Origin: Dimorphilus gyrociliatus
Lineage: Eukaryota; Annelida; Polychaeta; Dinophilidae
Length of the DNA stretch: 64,000 bases
Direction of reading: 5' to 3'
NCBI GenBank assembly: GCA_904063045.1
Contig: CAJFCJ010000004.1
Coordinates: forward strand, 1,667,713 to 1,731,712
Under the pieces are notes generated by a model that saw only the letters and a list, made by a program, of their open reading frames with translations, was not told the origin of the DNA and searched no databases. Both the position numbers and the translations under genes were made by a program. Below are positions 63,595 through 64,000 of the stretch, in pieces. Each line of letters begins with the position of its first letter. The first letter of the stretch is position 1.

Positions 63595-64000
63595 TTTAAA
63601 ATGATTTTTCTTTGTTTTTTTGTTTTAGTTTATTCCATTTCATAAGATTAATTTTGATTAATACACGTCATCCGAAAGATGGCGCTTGTTATTTATTTAT
63701 TTATTATTATTTTTTAAGAAAATAGTCTAACTACGTATTCGGTAGCTTAAAGAATTTTCTAAATTTAGCTTAGGCTATATGTAGTGGCATTCTTTAACCG
63801 CTACCACCTTATACGACCGTATCATAATAAAATTAGAATTATAACTGCCTTCGCACCTGCTTTTTAGCGTCCGTCTTCGCGCTGGGACGCCCACTTAGCA
63901 TTCTACTTGTCCTATTTAGACCTTTATAACTCACTTTTTTCTAACTTAATAACGTCTTGCCAAATATACCGTCCACCAATATAAATTATCTACATTGAAA
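63595..64000. other. upstream region of cysteine-rich copy 2
   Basis: No coding signal recognised. It probably holds the promoter of the gene at 62440-63594. Confidence 0.4.

Overview
This window is a stretch of an animal nuclear genome. It has spliced genes with GT-AG introns mostly 45 to 110 bases long, AT-rich spacers full of microsatellites, and metazoan-specific genes (novel PKC, CLC-2 type chloride channel, PIX RhoGEF, TTP/ZFP36, an LDL-receptor relative, a nuclear receptor, Flower). Short introns, short intergenic distances and the protein repertoire suggest a small invertebrate with a compact genome, possibly a lophotrochozoan such as a miniature annelid. That identification is an inference. 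I rebuilt exon chains by hand from reading frame, splice phase and family similarity; every chain given below closes in phase.

Layout. 1-3.7 kb: an RGS3-like C2-PDZ protein (+) with no RGS domain. 5.7-8.6 kb: PKC epsilon-type kinase (-), divergent from ISCA2 (+, 8.9-9.7 kb). 11.25-11.96 kb: a TTP/ZFP36 mRNA-decay protein (+) with a perfect TTP-binding nonamer in its own 3' region. 12-17.7 kb is gene-poor. 17.8-19.1 kb: a single-exon sulfotransferase (-). 19.1-22.7 kb is again gene-poor. 22.7-25.4 kb: RAD51B (-) with one 1.4 kb intron, divergent from a 20-exon CLC-2 type chloride channel (+, 25.9-31.1 kb) that carries two alternative exons for its last membrane helix. 32.0-36.3 kb: PIX/ARHGEF7 (-) with two possible C-termini, divergent from C9orf78/TLS1 (+, 36.9-38.3 kb). 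39.3-39.9 kb: an intronless phytochelatin-synthase-like enzyme (+). 40.2-43.1 kb: an unrecognised multi-pass membrane protein with a repeated N-terminal motif (+). 43.4-49.5 kb: an LDL-receptor-related receptor of about 1,600 residues (+). 50.1-51.0 kb: a small single-pass protein with a Ly6-like end (+). 53.1-54.3 kb: a single-exon class A GPCR (+). 54.4-56.5 kb: an NR6A/HR4-like nuclear receptor (-), divergent from Flower/CACFD1 (+, 56.8-57.6 kb). 57.9-59.5 kb: a lamin-tail-like, mucin-like membrane protein (-). 59.8-61.0 kb: a secreted serine protease (+). 61.1-63.6 kb: two tandem paralogs of an unrecognised cysteine-rich family (-).

The genes do not form one pathway; this is ordinary mixed eukaryotic neighbourhood structure with several head-to-head pairs that may share promoters. 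The most interesting items are the mutually exclusive helix-R exons of the chloride channel, the repeat-built membrane protein, the cysteine-rich tandem pair, the short intronless phytochelatin-synthase-like enzyme, the PIX alternative endings and the RGS-less C2-PDZ protein.
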